A DNA stretch of 43,242 nt from an uncultured Roseburia sp. (GTDB lineage Bacteria; Bacillota; Clostridia; Lachnospirales; Lachnospiraceae). The position numbers were made by a program, and so were the translations under genes. The DNA lies in contig CANSKO010000021.1 in assembly GCA_947647505.1 (NCBI GenBank), positions 1 through 43,242 of the forward strand, read 5' to 3'. Below the pieces are notes generated by a model. It worked only from the letters and a program-made list of their open reading frames with translations, was not told the DNA's origin and did not search any database. Shown here piece by piece: positions 16,188 through 24,846 of this stretch. The stretch's first letter is position 1, and every line of letters starts with the position of its first letter.

Positions 16188-16601
16188 ATGGCAACACGAA
16201 TCGCAGGTTCTCTGTTTGACAACAATGTCCATGGCTGTCAGGAATGCCATCGCGACCTCCCTCCGGACTATCCGGAAGAAATCTGTCCCACCTGTAAAGA
16301 ACGCATTCTTTTCTCTCAGGTCAAAGACTTTATCCGGGAGAACGATGTGACAGAATTTGACGTTGTAAAGGAATTTGACATTCCCCTGTTTAAAGTAAAA
16401 GGATGGATTCGTGAAGGCAGAATAGAATACAAAGAGCTCCAAAAACCGACCGTGGAATCTCTGCACTGCCAGAAATGCGGCAAAGCGATCAATTTTGGCT
16501 CCCTTTGTTCCGAATGTTTGCGCAAAGAGAATATCTCCGGAAGCGCCACCTTCACATCCGGCGACAGCGAGGATGAAAAATTCAGGTTTCTGCAAAAATA
16601 A
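16188..16601 (+). CDS. YvyF-like zinc-finger protein (flagellar-region protein family)
   Basis: The ATG at 16188 follows AAAGGAG. The 137-residue protein has an N-terminal CQEC...CPTC zinc ribbon (residues about 17-40), a central helical domain with VTEFDVVKEFDIPLFKVKGWIREGRIEY that resembles a winged helix-turn-helix, and a C-terminal CQKC...CSEC zinc ribbon (about 93-112). This order matches the TIGR03826/YvyF family, found near flagellar regulator genes such as flgM in many Firmicutes. No flagellar gene is near it here. A regulatory or protein-binding role is likely, but the exact job is unknown. Confidence 0.72.
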   Translation: MATRIAGSLFDNNVHGCQECHRDLPPDYPEEICPTCKERILFSQVKDFIRENDVTEFDVVKEFDIPLFKVKGWIREGRIEYKELQKPTVESLHCQKCGKAINFGSLCSECLRKENISGSATFTSGDSEDEKFRFLQK

Positions 16602-16632
16602 TGCACATGCTTTTTCTTTTACGCATTATTTT
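16595..16632. terminator. Shared A/T-rich hairpin between convergent genes
   Basis: AAAATAATGC (16595-16604) and GCATTATTTT (16623-16632) form a perfect 10-bp stem with an 18-base loop spanning the 24-bp gap between the YvyF-like gene and smsB. It overlaps both stop codons and ends in T on either strand. A weak bidirectional terminator. Confidence 0.5.
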
Positions 16633-17543
16633 AAAAATCCACCGATGATCTGCGCCTCCGCTTCCGCTTCCGTCAATCCAAGTGTCATCAGTTTGATCAG
16701 CTGTTCCCCGGCAATTTTACCGATTGCCGCTTCGTGAATCAGCGCGGCGTCCACATGGTTTGCCGTAAGCTGCGGACTCGCAGTCACTATGGATGCATCC
16801 ATAATAATCGCATCGCATTCACTGTGCCCCGCACAGGCTGCATTTCCATTGATTTTCGAAAAAAATTCCTGTCTGGAAGCGTCTCTTGCCACCGAACGGG
16901 AAATCACATTTGCACTGCAATTTTCACCATTCAGATCCACTTCAAATTCGGTACGCGCATACTGCTTCCCATGCGTCATAATGTTTTCGCGCACTTCAAG
17001 CGCGGCGCCCGCCTTTAACGCTCCTTTTGTAACGCGGCTTGTGGAATCAATTCCCTTTATCTGCGTCGTCTCCATTTCAAGCCGGGCATTTTCTTCACAA
17101 TACGCCACCGTCGTCGGATTCATTACGTTTTCTCCGTTTCCATCCCCTTCTCCATAATGCTTTTCCACGTAACGCACTCTGGCATTTCTGCCCACGTAAA
17201 ACGTATGGACGCCGTCATGCCGGGATGTGTCCGCGCCGCAGTTGTGAATGCCGCAGCCGGCAATAATCGTAACGTCACAGTCCTCTCCAATATAAAAGTC
17301 ATTATATACCATTTCCTGATGGCCGCTTTCACTCAGTATAACCGGAATATGCACGCTTTCCCGCTTCGTTCCCGGCTTAATATGAATTTCAATGCCCTGC
17401 CTGTCCTCTTTCGTTACAATGTCAATATTGGCCGTCGTATGTCTGCCCGCCATCTTTCCATTCGAACGGATGTTGTATGCGCCGGCCGGAATTTCATGCA
17501 GTCCGGCGATCTCCTTTAAGATGTTCTTTTCGATCTGATCCAT
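16626..17543 (-). CDS. smsB: SmsB, short SufB/SufD-family Fe-S scaffold protein
   Basis: The 305-residue protein has the SufB/SufD beta-helix core: IIAGCGIHNCGA, VRYVEKHYGEG, ISRSVARDAS, GHSECDAIIMD and the C-terminal LIHEAAIGKIAGEQLIKLMTLGLTEAEA with the conserved His270. It is shorter than classical SufB (about 470) or SufD (about 420). Only one SufB/D paralogue accompanies the ATPase, so this is the minimal SUF-like pair named SMS, found in archaea and anaerobic Firmicutes. It would assemble Fe-S clusters on a homodimer of this scaffold. It starts 20 bases after smsC. Confidence 0.85.
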   Translation of the reverse strand: MDQIEKNILKEIAGLHEIPAGAYNIRSNGKMAGRHTTANIDIVTKEDRQGIEIHIKPGTKRESVHIPVILSESGHQEMVYNDFYIGEDCDVTIIAGCGIHNCGADTSRHDGVHTFYVGRNARVRYVEKHYGEGDGNGENVMNPTTVAYCEENARLEMETTQIKGIDSTSRVTKGALKAGAALEVRENIMTHGKQYARTEFEVDLNGENCSANVISRSVARDASRQEFFSKINGNAACAGHSECDAIIMDASIVTASPQLTANHVDAALIHEAAIGKIAGEQLIKLMTLGLTEAEAEAQIIGGFLK

Positions 17544-17563
17544 TGCTGCCTCCCATCTGTTTC

Positions 17564-18286
17564 TTATACCTTTTTCATCAATGCACTGCAGGCGCCTTCC
17601 GTATTCAAAAGCTTTGGCATCATTTCTTCCCTGCCGCCGACCTCCGATACGGCGCCGTCCGCCACCAGAATGATCTCATCGGCAATCTGCAAAATCCTCT
17701 CCTGATGCGAAATAATCAAAATCATGCCGCCTGTTTCCTTTCGCATGCGCTCAAATACATGAATCAGGCTGTGAAAGCTCCAAAGGTCAATTCCCGCCTC
17801 CGGCTCGTCAAAAATCGAAAGCTTTGTGCCGCGGGCCAGAATCATTGCGATTTCAATTCGCTTTAATTCCCCTCCGGAAAGGCTTCCGTTCATTTCGCGA
17901 TCAATATATTCTTTGGCGCACAGCCCTACCTCTGACAAAATCTCGCAGATCTGCGCCACCGTCATGTCACGGCCTGCGGCAAGCGACACCAGATCCCTGA
18001 CCGTAAGCCCTTTAAAATGCACCGGCTGCTGAAATGCATAGCTGATGCCCGCCTTAGCGCGCTCTGTAATGCTCTTTTTTGTAATATCCTCTCCGTCCAG
18101 ATAAATCGTTCCGGACGTTGGCGTAAGTATCCCGGCTATCAGTTTCGCCAGCGTGGACTTACCGCCTCCGTTTGGCCCCGTTATCGCGACAAACTGACGG
18201 TCAATCGAAAGGCTGACGTCTTTTAAAATTTCACGGTTCTCCCGCTCCCCTTCCACCTCGTATGAAATATTTTTCAATTCTAACAT
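17564..18286 (-). CDS. smsC: SmsC, SufC-type ATPase for Fe-S cluster assembly
   Basis: The ATG at 18286 follows AGGAGG by six bases. The 240-residue ABC-type ATPase has Walker A GPNGGGKST (37-45), the SufC-typical Q-loop AFQQPVHFKGLTV, the signature LSGGELKR and Walker B LSIFDEPEAGID. SufC powers SufB/D scaffolds and is not a transporter. It forms a two-gene operon with smsB; no sufS, sufU or sufE is next to it, so the sulfur donor must lie elsewhere. Confidence 0.93.
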   Translation of the reverse strand: MLELKNISYEVEGERENREILKDVSLSIDRQFVAITGPNGGGKSTLAKLIAGILTPTSGTIYLDGEDITKKSITERAKAGISYAFQQPVHFKGLTVRDLVSLAAGRDMTVAQICEILSEVGLCAKEYIDREMNGSLSGGELKRIEIAMILARGTKLSIFDEPEAGIDLWSFHSLIHVFERMRKETGGMILIISHQERILQIADEIILVADGAVSEVGGREEMMPKLLNTEGACSALMKKV

Positions 18287-18315
18287 CTGCAACCTCCTGT
18301 CCGACTGTATTCCCT

Positions 18316-18344
18316 ATTATACTACCTGGCAGAAAATGGTTCAA
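18316..18344 (-). promoter_or_regulatory. smsCB promoter
   Basis: On the minus strand TTGAAC (18339-18344) and a perfect TATAAT (18316-18321) are 17 bases apart, 29 bases before the ATG. No IscR-like or other operator was recognised. Confidence 0.7.
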
Positions 18345-18380
18345 CTGCTTTTTGCCGCCGCATGCATCCGCCCCTCTCCC

Positions 18381-18409
18381 TTGACAAACGTTCTGCGCTA
18401 TATGAAAAT
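18381..18409 (+). promoter_or_regulatory. Possible promoter of the CgeB-like gene
   Basis: A perfect TTGACA (18381-18386) lies 17 bases before GAAAAT (18404-18409), 34 bases ahead of the ATG. The -10 matches at four of six positions. Confidence 0.45.
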
Positions 18410-18443
18410 ACTAAAAAAGAAACAACAAAGGAGACGACGCTTT

Positions 18444-19601
18444 ATGAAACATTTTTTAATTTTTTCCATGACCGATGCATGCTACGATTCGTACCGTTAT
18501 TTTTCCCGGTCGCTCTCTGACGCCCTGACTGCCGCCGGCCATCGCGTTACGCTGTTTTCTACCGCGACAGAAGCGCCGGAAGCAATGGAGCGATTTGTCG
18601 GCCTGTCATTTGACGCCATATTTGACTTTAACTCCGCGCTCCCACGGCTTTTGATGGAAGAAGGCGGATATTTTCTGGATCAGATTCACGCGCCGTTTTA
18701 CGACATCCTTCTGGACCATCCGCTGTACCACCACGATTCGCTCAAACAGAGCCTGTCTGATTTTCATGTGCTCTGCCTGGATGAAAATCACAGGCAGTAC
18801 TGCAGAGCCTGTTATCCGCACATCTCCTCCGCCAATCTCTTCCCCGTCACCGGAGAAGACCAGGCGCCGCACGACCCTTCCTATCCGCAAAAACGCATTG
18901 ACGTGCTTTTTTGCGGCACCTATACCAACTACCGGGAAGTGGAAGCCTCGATTAAAACCTGCCCGCCCGTTCTTGGCGATCTGACAAAGCGGCTGATTTC
19001 CATTATGCAGGAGGACGATTCTCTGACGCAGGAGGCTGCGCTTTACGCCCTGCTTCCGTCTCTGGAAGAAGCGGAGCTGATACAGGAGACGTTTCCGCTG
19101 CATATGCAGGCCTGTTTTTTATGTGACAGCTATCTGCGCGCCCAGAAAAGAGAACGCCTTTTACTTGCTCTGGCCCAAAAAAACATTCCGCTCACCCTGT
19201 GCGGCAACGGCTTTCAATCTTCTCCGCTTGCCGATTTCAAACACGTTTCCATCCTCGACGACATTGCCTTTGCAGATACCTTTTTACTGTTTCGCAACGC
19301 AAAAATCACATTAAACCTGTTGCCGGAATTTAAAAATGGCGCGCATGACAGAATTTTTTCCGCCATGCTCAACCACAGTCTCTGTCTGACGGACGCTTCC
19401 GACTATCTGAAAAAACAGTTTACAGACGGCAAAGACCTTATTTTTTATGATGCCCGACATCCAAAGAATTTAGCCGAACAGATTTTTGAACTGCTTGCTT
19501 CCCCGCAAACCATCGCCCGGATCTCGCAGGAGGGCTATTTTCGTGCAAAAGAACGCCACTCGTGGCAGGCACGAGTGGCGGATCTTCTTTCTTTTATTTA
19601 G
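18444..19601 (+). CDS. CgeB-like glycosyltransferase
   Basis: The ATG at 18444 follows AAAGGAG by ten bases and gives 385 residues. The N-terminal half looks like the DUF3880 type, with LDQIHAPFYDILLDHPLYHHD and a CLDENHRQY segment. The C-terminal half has the CgeB-type glycosyltransferase end: FCGTYTNYREVE, ITLNLLPEFKNGAHDRIFSA with HSLCLTD, and a final DLIFYD with a helical tail. CgeB proteins decorate the spore surface in Bacillus, and relatives elsewhere glycosylate flagellin or surface polymers. The acceptor is unknown here. The last 48 bases contain a terminator-like hairpin, and the gene overlaps the convergent fucosidase by eight bases. Confidence 0.75.
   Translation: MKHFLIFSMTDACYDSYRYFSRSLSDALTAAGHRVTLFSTATEAPEAMERFVGLSFDAIFDFNSALPRLLMEEGGYFLDQIHAPFYDILLDHPLYHHDSLKQSLSDFHVLCLDENHRQYCRACYPHISSANLFPVTGEDQAPHDPSYPQKRIDVLFCGTYTNYREVEASIKTCPPVLGDLTKRLISIMQEDDSLTQEAALYALLPSLEEAELIQETFPLHMQACFLCDSYLRAQKRERLLLALAQKNIPLTLCGNGFQSSPLADFKHVSILDDIAFADTFLLFRNAKITLNLLPEFKNGAHDRIFSAMLNHSLCLTDASDYLKKQFTDGKDLIFYDARHPKNLAEQIFELLASPQTIARISQEGYFRAKERHSWQARVADLLSFI
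19554..19580. terminator. Bidirectional terminator hairpin inside the end of the CgeB-like gene
   Basis: CGCCACTCGT (19554-19563) and its exact complement (19571-19580) form a 10-bp stem with a seven-base loop. It lies inside the coding end of the plus-strand gene and 14 bases beyond the stop of the minus-strand fucosidase. T-rich runs follow on both sides (TTCTTTCTTTT plus, TTCTTTTG minus), so it can end both convergent transcripts. Confidence 0.7.
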
Positions 19602-22600
19602 ACGCTTTCTTTACCTTTGCTGATTTTATGCCGCTTGCCGGGCTATATACATTTCCCGCTTTTGTAACGACCTTGTAGAAATTTTTACCCTTTTTTGCCT
19701 TTTTATCCACAAAAACGGTTTTCTTCGCCGACAGGGTTTTGATTTTTTTGTATACGCCGTTTTTCTTATTCGACCGGTAGATGATGTAATTTTTTGCGCC
19801 TTTTACCTTTTTAAAACGGATCTCTACGCCGCCTTTTTTCGCTTTGACCTTCAGCTTCGATACGGCTTTTGGCAGTGTCACTTCCGCAGCTGCGCTTGCT
19901 GCGCTGTTTACATATCCTGCACTGGAAGAAACTGCCACTACCGTATAAGAGATCTTTACGCCTCCTACCGCCTTTTCATCCACATAAGAAGGCTCCGTTA
20001 CCACGGCTATTTTGGATGGCGCCTGACTTCCTATCTGGCGGTAAATTTCATAAGACGCAGCATGCTCCACCTTTTCAAATGTAATTTTAACGCCCGTTTC
20101 CGTACTGACAGCCGCAACCTGCAAAGGAGCGTTTAATGCCACAGGGGAACTGCCGCCTGGCTTGTCATCACCTTCTAACGGACCGCTCGGCGCCAAAATC
20201 ATCAGACCCTGTATCGCCTCCGTCAGTTCCCGTTCCGCCTGCTTCAGCTCCTCTGCGCCCGCAGCGGCATCCTCCGCTTTTTCAAGCGCATTCTGATATT
20301 TTTTCAAAAACGCGTCCCAGGATTCCTTCGTATACTGCTTCTTTCCTTCCTGCACTTCTTTAACATACGCCTCTGCTTTTACAGCCGCCTGACTGAGATT
20401 TTCCCTGGCTTCTTCCTGTTCCGCCGTTACCGTAACCGAACATGTCGCCGTATGCGAACCATCTTCCGTTGTTACGGTAATCGTTGCCGTTCCATCCCGA
20501 AGCCCCTTCACGACGCCATGCGCGTCCACCGCTGCAACATCCGGATCGGAGCTTTGAAACGTAACGTTTTGATTTGAGGCATACACAGGCTCCACGCTTG
20601 CAAGCAGAACTTCACACCATGTGCCGGCCTGAATCGTCACCTCTGATTTATTCAGCGTTACCCCCGTTACGGCAACCGGCTCTAAAGACTCCTCTACATA
20701 CTGAATCTGGAACCAGTCCAGAACAGGTCCGCCTCTTTCATCCGCCGTAAAGACCAGTTCTCCATCTCCTGCGGAGAGAACGCGCACCATACATTCTGCA
20801 ATATGATCCGTTGTCGCATTCAATTCGCCATACACCGCAAGCGATCCCTCTTCTACATTGGCGCCGCTCCAGTTTAACGCATTCGGTCTGTTCGAACTTT
20901 CTCCCCTTCCGCTGCGATACGATGCGCTCACCTTATAAACGCCCGCTTTTGCCGCATAAAATGGCAAACGAATTTTATTTCCTTCTTCAAAAAAGTCTAT
21001 CACGGTTCCATAATTTTTTTTGGCTATCCGAACGTACTGCTCTTGATTCACCGCGCCGGATGCGTCCAGAAGAAAGTCTTCCGCCTCGATTTTATTCTCC
21101 TGATTCAACTCCTTTGGCAGCTCGTACGGATCCTGCTCCGTATAGCCGTCTCTCCTGACCAGATTATTTTTCGCCTGAAATGCCACTTTCGCCGCTTCTC
21201 TTTTTGCGCTTTCCGTTGCCGCTTCACTGTTCATATAAGCTTCCAGTTCTGCAAGCGCTTCCTGAAACGCTTCCCTGCCCGCTTTCTGATAATCTCCTGA
21301 AAGAACCGATTTACAATCGTTATAAATCGTTTCCACATTGATGTTATAGCAGGTCACATGCGTGCTGGAAACGTTTCCTATGGAAATGCCATCCCCCTTC
21401 ATCAGAGTAAAATAAAAATCCTTTCCATCTTCGCTCCTGTCGTTCTCAAGTCCCGTCAGCAGGATTTTTTTAGATGTTTCTCCATCCCGGAACGTGACGC
21501 TGTCTGACAGATGCACATAATTCACGCCCTGCTCCGCGCCGGCAGACTGCGTTCCATAAAAAACAGTCGCTTCTCCTCTTGCTCCGGCTGTTCGAACAAT
21601 CTCAAGTTCGGCCGTACCGCCGTATAACAAACCGCACTCCGCCATATTCATTTCAAAAATGCCGCTGCCGTCTGCATACTGCGCTCCGTTAAGTCCAATC
21701 GCGTCTTTCGTACAGACAATCCGAACCGTATGCACGCCGTAAGAAAGCTCCGGCGTCGTATACAACAGCTGATTTGTGGCTCTTTTATCTGCCTTCGTAT
21801 CCGCCGATCCCACTTTCTGACCGTCAATATAAATGTCCATCGTGCCATGCCCTGTATCTTTTGTTCCCATAATCCATGCCTGTGTTCCGGTAAACGTAAA
21901 AGAAGCTTCTCCTTTTTTTGCGGCATTGGACCATGCGGAAGTGTTATTGTTTTCTTTTTTCCAGCTTTCATCCAATGTAAATTCTGTAATCGGAATGCTT
22001 TCCAGATTGCTCGGCAGCTTTACTCCTTCTTCTTCCACTTCAAATCCCTCTGCCGCCTTAAACACGCCTACATTGTTAATCATTGGCGTTGCATAGGCAG
22101 AACGAATCTGAATCCGCACGGCAGTTCCTTCCACCGGCGCCCTTCTGCAAAGACGTTTGGAAGAAATCGTCTTTCCTTCTCCAAATGGTTCCCAGCTTCC
22201 TGTCACATCTTTATATTCTACAGAAAAAGACGCGATCGACTGGCCCTTCTGAATGTATTCTTCAATGGACACCACATCAAACGTCCGCAGACCGCCCAGA
22301 TCAATTTCCAGCGTACCCGTCGTCTCTCCTTCCGCAGGCGCCCAGTAGGTGTCGTCGTAGACTGCCCCTTCCGGGATTTCATCTATAACATTGGCCGGAG
22401 AAAATGCTTTCGCATTTTTCCAGACGGAACTGGCCGATACGGTTACGCCTTCCGCTTTTGCCAGATCCTCGTCAAATGTCTCTTTGATATTCTCGCCAAA
22501 TTCTACAAACCGCTCCATCTGTTCCTCTCCGACTTTTCCTTCTTTATTCGGAGAAAGATTCAACAAAAGCGTCGCTCCGCGGCCTACCGTGCGAAAATAA

Positions 22601-23718
22601 ATATCCGCAAGCTGGCTTTCTGATTTTACCGTCCGATCCGGCGCACTGTCGGTCCAGAACCATCCGTTCAGTATTTTCGTATCCGCTTCCGGAACGGACC
22701 ACTGATCGCCCTCCGGGAGCCCGATATAGCCGCCGTCTTTTGGCAGGAATTCATAATCCTCCCCTATTCTGACTTTTGCCCACGTCTCATCCGCGGCCAG
22801 CCCCGATTCATTTCCAATCCAGTGAATGCCGCCCGTCGATGCAAGCGCAACATCCTCTTCTCCATTCTTTCCGTTTACAGCCTTCCCCGTGCCAAACACC
22901 TGACAGCTCGGGTTATGCTCTGTAATCTCTCCAAGAATGCCTTTCCAGTCATACGTCTGCCTGTTGCTGCTGCTTCCCTGTGCGCCGTCCATCCACCATT
23001 CCACAAAACGGTCCGAACGCCTGTCCGGATGATTATTACCGTATTTATACGTTCCATCTTCTTTTTTCGCCGTACAGATTTCACGAATTTCCCCGATGTA
23101 CAGTTCATTATAATCCGTAATGCCCGTTACATTCTGCCCATTGTTATTATCGCCAAAGCATCCGTAACGATCTTCATGGATGTCCCATGGGGACAGGTAA
23201 CATCCCATGTCCAGATTATACTTTGTGCATGCGTCTGACAATTCTTCCAGAATATCGCCGCCATCCGCGCCGTATGGCGTGCTGCCGATATCATAATCCG
23301 TCAGAGCGCTGTCCCACAGCCCAAACCCGTCATGATGCTTCGCGGTCAGAAGAATGCGGCTGAATCCGGCTTCTTTCACTGCTTTTACAATATTCTCCGC
23401 GTCAAATTTCTGTTCCAGACGGAAAATATCTTCCGGCTCCCTTGTCCCGTAATTCTCTCCCCATTCCACATTGTTATAGGTATTGGGCCCAAAGTGGCAG
23501 AATGCCGACAGTCCCGACTTCATATAATGCAGCTGCTCCTCATTGGGCGTAACGCCCCAGTCTTCCGGAGGCTCCGCGTTACTGTCCTCTTCCAGATCAC
23601 CATCCGTCACCATGCTTCCTGCGCGCTCTGCCGCATGAACGGAAATTCCTGCCGCGCCTGTTGACTGAAGCAGCATCGCCACAGATAGAATGCCTGCCCA
23701 CACAACTCTTTTTGCCAT
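19594..23718 (-). CDS. Secreted multi-domain alpha-L-fucosidase (GH29)
   Basis: A 1374-residue protein with a signal peptide (hydrophobic 5-20, likely cut near VHAAERA) and an AAGGGG site before the ATG. Residues about 50-420 are a GH29 catalytic domain: FCHFGPNTYNNVEWG, LTAKHHDGFGLWDS, and Asp244 in FVEWWMDGAQG as the expected nucleophile. Then come an F5/8-type sugar-binding domain (about 425-560), a second beta module (570-690), a Calx-beta-like module (700-790), a FIVAR helix bundle, a CBM6-like module (885-1030), a BIG2 Ig-like domain (1035-1120), another FIVAR, and two FN3 domains. The enzyme should release L-fucose from host or dietary glycans at the cell surface. There is no LPXTG sortase signal; the last FN3 is strongly lysine-rich and may bind the wall. 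Boundaries are by eye. Confidence 0.9.
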   Translation of the reverse strand: MAKRVVWAGILSVAMLLQSTGAAGISVHAAERAGSMVTDGDLEEDSNAEPPEDWGVTPNEEQLHYMKSGLSAFCHFGPNTYNNVEWGENYGTREPEDIFRLEQKFDAENIVKAVKEAGFSRILLTAKHHDGFGLWDSALTDYDIGSTPYGADGGDILEELSDACTKYNLDMGCYLSPWDIHEDRYGCFGDNNNGQNVTGITDYNELYIGEIREICTAKKEDGTYKYGNNHPDRRSDRFVEWWMDGAQGSSSNRQTYDWKGILGEITEHNPSCQVFGTGKAVNGKNGEEDVALASTGGIHWIGNESGLAADETWAKVRIGEDYEFLPKDGGYIGLPEGDQWSVPEADTKILNGWFWTDSAPDRTVKSESQLADIYFRTVGRGATLLLNLSPNKEGKVGEEQMERFVEFGENIKETFDEDLAKAEGVTVSASSVWKNAKAFSPANVIDEIPEGAVYDDTYWAPAEGETTGTLEIDLGGLRTFDVVSIEEYIQKGQSIASFSVEYKDVTGSWEPFGEGKTISSKRLCRRAPVEGTAVRIQIRSAYATPMINNVGVFKAAEGFEVEEEGVKLPSNLESIPITEFTLDESWKKENNNTSAWSNAAKKGEASFTFTGTQAWIMGTKDTGHGTMDIYIDGQKVGSADTKADKRATNQLLYTTPELSYGVHTVRIVCTKDAIGLNGAQYADGSGIFEMNMAECGLLYGGTAELEIVRTAGARGEATVFYGTQSAGAEQGVNYVHLSDSVTFRDGETSKKILLTGLENDRSEDGKDFYFTLMKGDGISIGNVSSTHVTCYNINVETIYNDCKSVLSGDYQKAGREAFQEALAELEAYMNSEAATESAKREAAKVAFQAKNNLVRRDGYTEQDPYELPKELNQENKIEAEDFLLDASGAVNQEQYVRIAKKNYGTVIDFFEEGNKIRLPFYAAKAGVYKVSASYRSGRGESSNRPNALNWSGANVEEGSLAVYGELNATTDHIAECMVRVLSAGDGELVFTADERGGPVLDWFQIQYVEESLEPVAVTGVTLNKSEVTIQAGTWCEVLLASVEPVYASNQNVTFQSSDPDVAAVDAHGVVKGLRDGTATITVTTEDGSHTATCSVTVTAEQEEARENLSQAAVKAEAYVKEVQEGKKQYTKESWDAFLKKYQNALEKAEDAAAGAEELKQAERELTEAIQGLMILAPSGPLEGDDKPGGSSPVALNAPLQVAAVSTETGVKITFEKVEHAASYEIYRQIGSQAPSKIAVVTEPSYVDEKAVGGVKISYTVVAVSSSAGYVNSAASAAAEVTLPKAVSKLKVKAKKGGVEIRFKKVKGAKNYIIYRSNKKNGVYKKIKTLSAKKTVFVDKKAKKGKNFYKVVTKAGNVYSPASGIKSAKVKKASK

Positions 23719-23778
23719 AACAATTCCCCTTCCTTCTCCATACCTGCCGATATCTTTTTCACTTTCATGATATTTCTT

Positions 23779-23807
23779 ATTTTAAAATAAACGGCGCACT
23801 ATATCAA
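23779..23807 (-). promoter_or_regulatory. Fucosidase promoter
   Basis: On the minus strand TTGATA (23802-23807) and TAAAAT (23779-23784) are 17 bases apart, 61 bases before the ATG. No catabolite-repression site was recognised with confidence. Confidence 0.62.
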
Positions 23808-23845
23808 TACATTTTTATGTTTTTTGTATCGAAAAACGTATAACA

Positions 23846-23874
23846 GAAAAACCATCTGCCGTCACACAGATGGT
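23846..23874 (-). terminator. Terminator after the charged hypothetical gene
   Basis: ACCATCTG (23851-23858) and its complement (23867-23874) form an eight-bp stem with an eight-base loop. On the minus strand TTTTTCTG follows. It separates this gene from the fucosidase promoter. Confidence 0.8.
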
Positions 23875-23935
23875 CTTTCTGAAAAACGCCATATCTTTGC
23901 GCACTGCGCTGTCTGCGCATGCCTTCCTGTTTTCA

Positions 23936-24688
23936 TCAGCCGTAAAAATCAAACTGTCCTCCAACCATCGTTTCTTCTTTTGTCCTGACGTAATCGCTCC
24001 TCCCCATGGAAATCGCGCTGTTGATCTTCTGGATCAGTTCTTCTATGGAAGACGCCGTCACCGTTACCGTATCCGCATCGTCCCATTCCTGCCTGTTCAC
24101 GCCGGCGTCCTGTTCCGCTTTTCGCTTTTCGGCGCGCTTTTCCTCCGCGGCTTTTTTTGCCTCTTTCTGATCTTCTTTCTTCTGCGCCGCCTTTTTCTCA
24201 ATACGCGCCCTCTGCGCCGCCATAGACTTGTCGATTACGGCAAAGAAAGAAGCGTTGCCTCCGTCGTTGACCTGCATGCCATACGTCTTTACGCTGGAAG
24301 CGTTCGCGCCAAGACTGTCTTTTAACTGCGAAAGCTGACTGGATGCGCCGCTGATAATCGCCTCATACTGTTTGCGGTACTTCTCATCCGTCGCCATGCG
24401 CTCGATCTTCTCCGTATCAATCAGAACAACCATGCGGTTTGCATTGGCGTATTTCCCTGCATTCGCCTGCGCCTCCGCCTTTTTATCCTCGCTGACGAGA
24501 ATAAAATCCATATGAGAATACTTCTTTTTCAGCTGCTCATAATACTTTTTTGCCCGATCGCTCAATTCCGGATTGCCAATTGTCGCTCCGCCCACCTTTG
24601 ATTTCTTCACATTCGTCTTATCCGGCGCAGCTGTTTTGGAAGCCTGCGCATAGCTGCTGATCGCTTCTGCCTGTGTCACCTGATTCAT
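23936..24688 (-). CDS. Charged, helical hypothetical protein (DUF6033-like)
   Basis: The start is taken at the ATG at 24688, 11 bases after GGGAGG; an in-frame ATG at 24781 has no ribosome site. The 250-residue protein has no signal peptide or membrane segment. Residues 1-45 are Ala/Thr/Lys-rich. Residues 45-155 hold a conserved-looking core with SDRAKKYYEQLKKKY, DFILVSEDKK and NRMVVLIDTEKIERMATDE. Residues about 165-215 are a Lys/Glu/Ala-rich coiled-coil. The end reads SIEELIQKINSAISMG. The pattern resembles DUF6033 proteins of Lachnospiraceae, whose function I do not know. It has its own terminator and is separated by another terminator from the transketolase genes upstream. Confidence 0.68.
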   Translation of the reverse strand: MNQVTQAEAISSYAQASKTAAPDKTNVKKSKVGGATIGNPELSDRAKKYYEQLKKKYSHMDFILVSEDKKAEAQANAGKYANANRMVVLIDTEKIERMATDEKYRKQYEAIISGASSQLSQLKDSLGANASSVKTYGMQVNDGGNASFFAVIDKSMAAQRARIEKKAAQKKEDQKEAKKAAEEKRAEKRKAEQDAGVNRQEWDDADTVTVTASSIEELIQKINSAISMGRSDYVRTKEETMVGGQFDFYG

Positions 24689-24794
24689 ATTCGTATCATC
24701 CTCCCTGAACTGTTCTGTAACTCCGTTTACCTTTGCCCCCGATACGTCTGCCGCCTCCCGGCGTCTGCATACCGTACGCATGCGGCTTTTCTAA

Positions 24795-24830
24795 GAAAAA
24801 ACCGACATATCCTGTATAAGATATATCGGT
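24795..24830 (-). terminator. Terminator after the transketolase genes
   Basis: ACCGATATATC and GATATGTCGGT (24801-24830 on the minus strand) pair over 11 positions with one G-U-type exception and an eight-base loop. TTTTTTCTT follows on the minus strand. Confidence 0.82.
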
Positions 24831-24846
24831 CTTTCATGATCATTTA

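Noticed and set aside
21730..22623. Plus-strand open frame of 297 codons
   Set aside because: It is antisense to the fucosidase gene and shows no recognisable motif or ribosome site.
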